Source: an uncultured Desulfovibrionaceae bacterium
Lineage (GTDB): Bacteria; Desulfobacterota; Desulfovibrionia; Desulfovibrionales; Desulfovibrionaceae
Reading direction: 5' to 3'
DNA length: 8,829 nucleotides
NCBI GenBank assembly: GCA_947037905.1
Contig: CAMQUX010000043.1
Location: forward strand, 1-8,829
The notes under the pieces were generated by a model. That model was given only the letters and a program-made list of their open reading frames with translations, was not told where the DNA came from and made no database searches. The position numbers were made by a program, and so were the translations under genes. The first letter of the stretch is position 1, and each line of letters opens with the position of its first letter. Of the stretch, positions 6,494-8,829 are shown one piece after another.

Positions 6494-6874
6494 TTATAAA
6501 ATATCTTCGCTATAGATGTTTTTTAATATAGGCATAACTGAGTAAATATCTTCATAAATATTTTTCTTAACGGATATTTTTTAATCTGTATATCCTACTA
6601 AATACAATATATATCTCATAATATTCTTTTACGAAATGGGCTGAGGTAATATATGCAGATATTTGAATAATTTTTATCTTCTTTAAAAGAAATATTTCTT
6701 TGTCATTTACAACAAGCTCTTGATATTTCACTGTTTTTTACTCATAATAATTATCACTCTCAAATAATATTTTTGCACCATAGCGATTATAAGAAAACTT
6801 ATTACAAATGTCTTAAATTCTTCGCTAACTAATTTCTTATTTAATAAGTTCATATGCTCTTTATAATCTTTCAT
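6494..6874 (-). pseudogene. Probable decayed gene of unknown function between atpE and rex
   Basis: On the minus strand an ATG at 6874 opens MKDYKEHMNLLNKKLVSEEF. From about 6812 the plausible coding frame changes to one reading FSYNRYGAKILFESDNYYE, a stop (6740-6738), then KTVKYQELVVNDKEIFLLKK and on for 56 codons to TAA at 6569-6567. After that the first frame resumes and reads NIYEDIYSVMPILKNIYSED, ending at TAA 6496-6494. The first and last parts share one frame and the ATG-to-stop span is 127 codons, so two compensating shifts and one stop would explain it. Single open stretches of this length can occur by chance in such A+T-rich DNA; the evidence is the chained frames, the charged composition and a bidirectional terminator right after the end. 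I recognise no family and see no good ribosome-binding site. Confidence 0.5.
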
Positions 6875-6898
6875 TTTCTTTTTACTTTAAAAATATTC

Positions 6899-6916
6899 TT
6901 GCAATTTATTTCACAA
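6899..6916. promoter_or_regulatory. Candidate Rex operator overlapping the rex promoter
   Basis: TTGCAATTTATTTCACAA compared with the usual Rex operator TTGTGAA-N4-TTCACAA: the right half matches 7/7 and the left half 4/7 (TTG and one A). It covers the -35 and most of the spacer, where bound Rex would block RNA polymerase. Rex autoregulation is known in several bacteria; here it is inferred from sequence only. Confidence 0.5.
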
Positions 6917-6926
6917 ACATTATACT
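6899..6926 (+). promoter_or_regulatory. Candidate rex promoter
   Basis: TTGCAA (6899-6904), a 16-base spacer and TATACT (6921-6926), leaving about 60 bases of leader before the rex ATG. The match is fair. Its position between a decayed gene and rex, and its overlap with a Rex-like operator, support it. Confidence 0.5.
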
Positions 6927-6945
6927 ATAACGATATTAAATAAAT

Positions 6946-6964
6946 TTGTTACAAAAAATAACTA
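6946..6964. repeat. Inverted repeat in the rex leader
   Basis: TTGTTA-N7-TAACTA, with five of six arm positions complementary, 30 bp before the rex ATG and just downstream of the likely transcription start. It could be a second operator or chance in A+T-rich DNA. Confidence 0.25.
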
Positions 6965-6994
6965 TCGTACCCCCATTAAAGAGAAGGCTAAAAC

Positions 6995-7642
6995 ATGCTC
7001 CAAAGTAGTAAAAGTGATCATATTCCAAAAGCGACCATCACACGCTTAGCTATATATATTCAGGTACTTACAAACCTTAAAAAAGAGAATGTTGAAGTTA
7101 TCTCATCTGCAAAACTCGCCCGTGCTTGTGATGTTAATCCATCGCAAATACGAAAAGATTTAGCATATTTTGGTGAATTTGGTGTGCGTGGTGTTGGATA
7201 TTTTGTGAGCGATCTTATAAATTTTATTAAACACGCTCTTGGTATTGATAGAGTGTGGAACTGTGCCCTTGTTGGAGTTGGTAACCTTGGTCGTGCGCTT
7301 TTACGCCATAATGACTTTGCACTCCATGGGTTTCTTATTCAAGGTGCTTTTGATTGCGATCCGTATAAAATTGGAGAAAATATTGAAGGGCTTGAAGTTA
7401 TTTGTACAAGACAATTAAAAGATAAAGTAACAAGTTTAAATCTTGAAATGGGACTTATTACAACCCCACCTGAAAGAGCGCAAAGAGCTACTAACTACCT
7501 TGTTGATGCTGGTATTTCTGGAATTATTAACTTTACACCTACTCGTATTACTGTTCCTGATCATGTTTTTGTTGAATATATTGACTTTTTCCCGCATTTT
7601 TATCATATTGCATCACAATTACACTTTGGGACTCATAAGTAA
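6995..7642 (+). CDS. rex: Redox-sensing transcriptional repressor Rex
   Basis: 215 aa, normal for the family. Rex senses the NADH/NAD+ ratio: NADH binding releases it from operators in front of respiratory and fermentative genes. The N-terminal winged helix (about 10-75) ends in QIRKDLAYFGEFGVRGVGY (51-69), the family recognition helix and wing. The Rossmann half has the dinucleotide loop GVGNLG (94-99), then GAFDCDPYKIG (117-127), with D120 at the acidic end of strand 2. The end (EYIDFFPHFYHIASQL, 194-209) matches the dimer-forming C-terminal helix. Start: GAGAAGG seven bases before the ATG. rex lies beside atpB/atpE as in Desulfovibrio, where Rex is reported to control energy metabolism genes. 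A Rex-like site overlaps its own promoter. No break is seen. Confidence 0.95.
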   Translation: MLQSSKSDHIPKATITRLAIYIQVLTNLKKENVEVISSAKLARACDVNPSQIRKDLAYFGEFGVRGVGYFVSDLINFIKHALGIDRVWNCALVGVGNLGRALLRHNDFALHGFLIQGAFDCDPYKIGENIEGLEVICTRQLKDKVTSLNLEMGLITTPPERAQRATNYLVDAGISGIINFTPTRITVPDHVFVEYIDFFPHFYHIASQLHFGTHK

Positions 7643-7659
7643 TACTCACGCATCTTAAA

Positions 7660-7919
7660 TTAAGCAATATTTACACATCTTCAGTGATCTTTATGCATAT
7701 TAAGCAATCTTTATGCATATTAAGCACGTATGTATCTTAGATATTTATGCATATTAAGTGATATTACTCGTTTTGAATACGATTTGTTAGGCTTTGCTAA
7801 CAGTTATTAGGCTCTGACAAAATGTATTAAGATTATACTTTATTTGCTAGGCTTAAATAATATTTCTTAGACTGTAAAGATCCTTTATTAGCTATAAAGA
7901 TTACTTACTCAATGTACAT
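7660..7919. repeat. Degenerate tandem array of 20/17-bp units
   Basis: The whole 3' region of rex divides into about 14 units, most starting with TTA or CTA followed by A/G. Unit starts are 7660, 7680, 7700, 7720, 7737, 7754, 7771, 7787, 7807, 7827, 7847, 7867, 7888 and 7905, giving steps of 20,20,20,17,17,17,16,20,20,20,20,21,17. The best preserved neighbours are TTCAGTGATCTTTATGCATA and TTAAGCAATCTTTATGCATA; the 15-mer TTTATGCATATTAAG occurs exactly three times (7690, 7710, 7744). Later units share TTAGGCT or TAAAGAT. The unit at 7771 is the poorest match. There are no spacers or conserved long palindromes, so it is not CRISPR, and no coding frame was found. It looks like an old, diverged minisatellite. 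Confidence 0.7.
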
Positions 7920-7956
7920 AAAAAAAGATAAGTATTAATAATACTCATCTTTTTTT
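7920..7956. terminator. Bidirectional terminator between rex and the DUF523 gene
   Basis: AAAAAAAGAT (7920-7929) pairs with ATCTTTTTTT (7947-7956); after one mismatch AGTAT (7931-7935) pairs with ATACT (7941-7945) around a small loop. A and T runs on both sides allow termination of the converging rex and DUF523 transcripts. Confidence 0.88.
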
Positions 7957-7971
7957 ATTTTACTCTTTATT

Positions 7972-8005
7972 TTTTCAGTCCTTATTTCCTTTTCAGTCCT
8001 TATTT
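7972..8005. repeat. Tandem 16-bp direct repeat
   Basis: TTTTCAGTCCTTATTT occurs exactly at 7972-7987 and 7990-8005, separated by CC (18-bp period), directly downstream of the DUF523 stop. It is probably a recent small duplication. Confidence 0.75.
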
Positions 8006-8011
8006 TATTTT

Positions 8012-8461
8012 TTAATTGAGCTTAAAAGCTACTAACGTATCTATTTCTTTTTCTGTAAAAACTCGTATTCCTTCATCTAAAAAAGCCTGACTCGTTATTC
8101 CATTTCCTTGCAGTAACTTTTTCTGAAACGTCCCATCATAGACTTCTCCACATCCACATGAGGGAGAATTACTTTTCATGAGCGCCACCTTAGCATCTGT
8201 TAATTTTGCTATAGCCACACTTGCTACAGCACCTTGTATAAATTCTTTTGTGCAGTCTTTCCCTTGTATTGTACACACTTTCCCTGCTTGAATTTCTGCT
8301 GGAAAACGAGGTGTTTTTAAACCACCTAATTGTTCTGGGCAAATTGGAATGAGCGTATATTTTTCTGCCAATTCTTGAACAAAAGAATACTCTTTGCTTT
8401 TTCCATCATATCTGCACGCTATTCCTAAAAAACAAGCGCTTATAAGCAGTGGATTTTTCAT
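8012..8461 (-). CDS. DUF523 family protein, TudS-like [4Fe-4S] desulfurase candidate
   Basis: 149 aa, normal for DUF523 (YbbK-like). The family includes TudS, a thiouracil desulfurase that uses a [4Fe-4S] cluster held by three cysteines. Matching residues are C10 in SACFLGIACRYDG (8-20), C41 in CPEQLGGLKTPRFPAEI (41-57) and C102 in SPSCGCG (99-105), with E43 and S101 near the expected active site. It is probably cytosolic. Substrate here is unknown: modified tRNA breakdown products or other thiolated compounds are possible, but not shown. Additional cysteines C16, C63, C70 and C104 give it an unusually cysteine-rich make-up. Start: GAGG five bases before the ATG. It converges on rex across a shared terminator and has no co-directional neighbour in view, so it is likely transcribed alone. 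Confidence 0.88.
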   Translation of the reverse strand: MKNPLLISACFLGIACRYDGKSKEYSFVQELAEKYTLIPICPEQLGGLKTPRFPAEIQAGKVCTIQGKDCTKEFIQGAVASVAIAKLTDAKVALMKSNSPSCGCGEVYDGTFQKKLLQGNGITSQAFLDEGIRVFTEKEIDTLVAFKLN

Positions 8462-8470
8462 CCTTTCCTC

Positions 8471-8760
8471 TTAATTTAAATATTTTTTATTTTTATCTTA
8501 AACTCTTTTTTCTCTTTTTTACACATAACTTTGAATAGTTATCTCGTTAAAATTTTTACTATTTTCATGTTTTATATTTATAAAGAATTCTTTCGGAATA
8601 ATCCTTTTTACTATTTATATTCACAAAAAATCTTAATAAATAATATGCTACTTATATATCAACTTATTTTCTACTCTTAAGTTCTTATCTTCAGTCTAAA
8701 ATATCTTAACCTTTTTAATTTCTATATAAAAAACAATAGTCCAAAATTATTATCGTGAAT
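8471..8760. other. A+T-rich upstream region of the DUF523 gene, no gene seen
   Basis: No convincing coding frame on either strand. The longest coding-like piece is 19 codons from a GTG (8624 to 8565, minus), too short to support. An exact TTCACAA half-site (8620-8626) lacks a second Rex half. The promoter of the DUF523 gene must lie here, but I cannot place it reliably. Confidence 0.5.
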
Positions 8761-8808
8761 ATAAAAAAGAGTGCAATAAAACTTACGCCTTATTACACTC
8801 TTTTTTAT
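8761..8808. terminator. Strong bidirectional hairpin terminator near the right edge
   Basis: ATAAAAAAGAGTG (8761-8773) pairs perfectly with CACTCTTTTTTAT (8796-8808); after one mismatch AATAA (8775-8779) pairs with TTATT (8790-8794) around a ten-base loop. No visible plus-strand gene ends before it, so it most likely terminates a minus-strand gene whose stop is at or beyond the right edge. Confidence 0.85.
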
Positions 8809-8829
8809 ACACAAAATAGCTTTTAGCTT

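Noticed and set aside
7660..7919. CRISPR array
   Set aside because: Units are contiguous without spacers, poorly conserved and there are no cas genes.
8565..8624. Small minus-strand ORF starting GTG
   Set aside because: Only 19 residues, without a ribosome-binding site or recognisable family.

Overview
The window looks like a low-G+C member of the Desulfovibrionaceae, and Lawsonia intracellularis is the best fit. This is an inference. The gene content is Desulfovibrio-like: siroheme-decarboxylase-type ahbB beside hemL, and F0 genes atpZ-atpI-atpB-atpE beside rex and separate from the F1 genes. But the DNA is very A+T rich, and its long non-coding stretches hold apparent gene remnants and degenerate repeats, as expected of a reduced host-restricted genome.

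Left part (1-4281, minus strand): a Lon-like AAA protease gene, then ahbB, then hemL, whose last codons lie beyond the left edge. All read the same way with gaps of 50 and 13 bp, so they probably form one transcript. HemL makes 5-aminolevulinate, and AhbB acts later in the siroheme-dependent route to heme. Upstream of the protease is a very short coding-like stretch (4206-4281) that needs a one-base shift in an A run to read through.

Middle part (4282-6453, plus strand): a divergent intergenic region leads into atpZ, atpI, atpB and atpE, the membrane-sector and assembly-factor half of an F-type ATP synthase. No F1 or stator b genes are present. A 268-bp A+T-rich gap separates atpZ from atpI. 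The c subunit has a cleavable leader and carries the residue set known to bind Na+ in sodium-driven c rings. The operon ends in a strong bidirectional terminator.

Right part (6454-8829): a probable decayed minus-strand gene (6494-6874) lies between the terminator and rex. rex has a candidate promoter overlapped by a near-consensus Rex operator. After rex comes a striking array of diverged units of 16-17 or 20-21 bp (7660-7919), then a bidirectional terminator shared with a convergent DUF523/TudS-like gene. The last 368 bases hold no gene I can support, but include a strong hairpin that probably terminates a gene outside the window.

Functionally the window joins heme precursor synthesis, ATP synthase membrane parts and an NADH/NAD+ sensing repressor. 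Three genes (protease, atpB, atpE) have an upstream in-frame TTG that could be mistaken for the start; ribosome-binding sites place the real ATG downstream in each.
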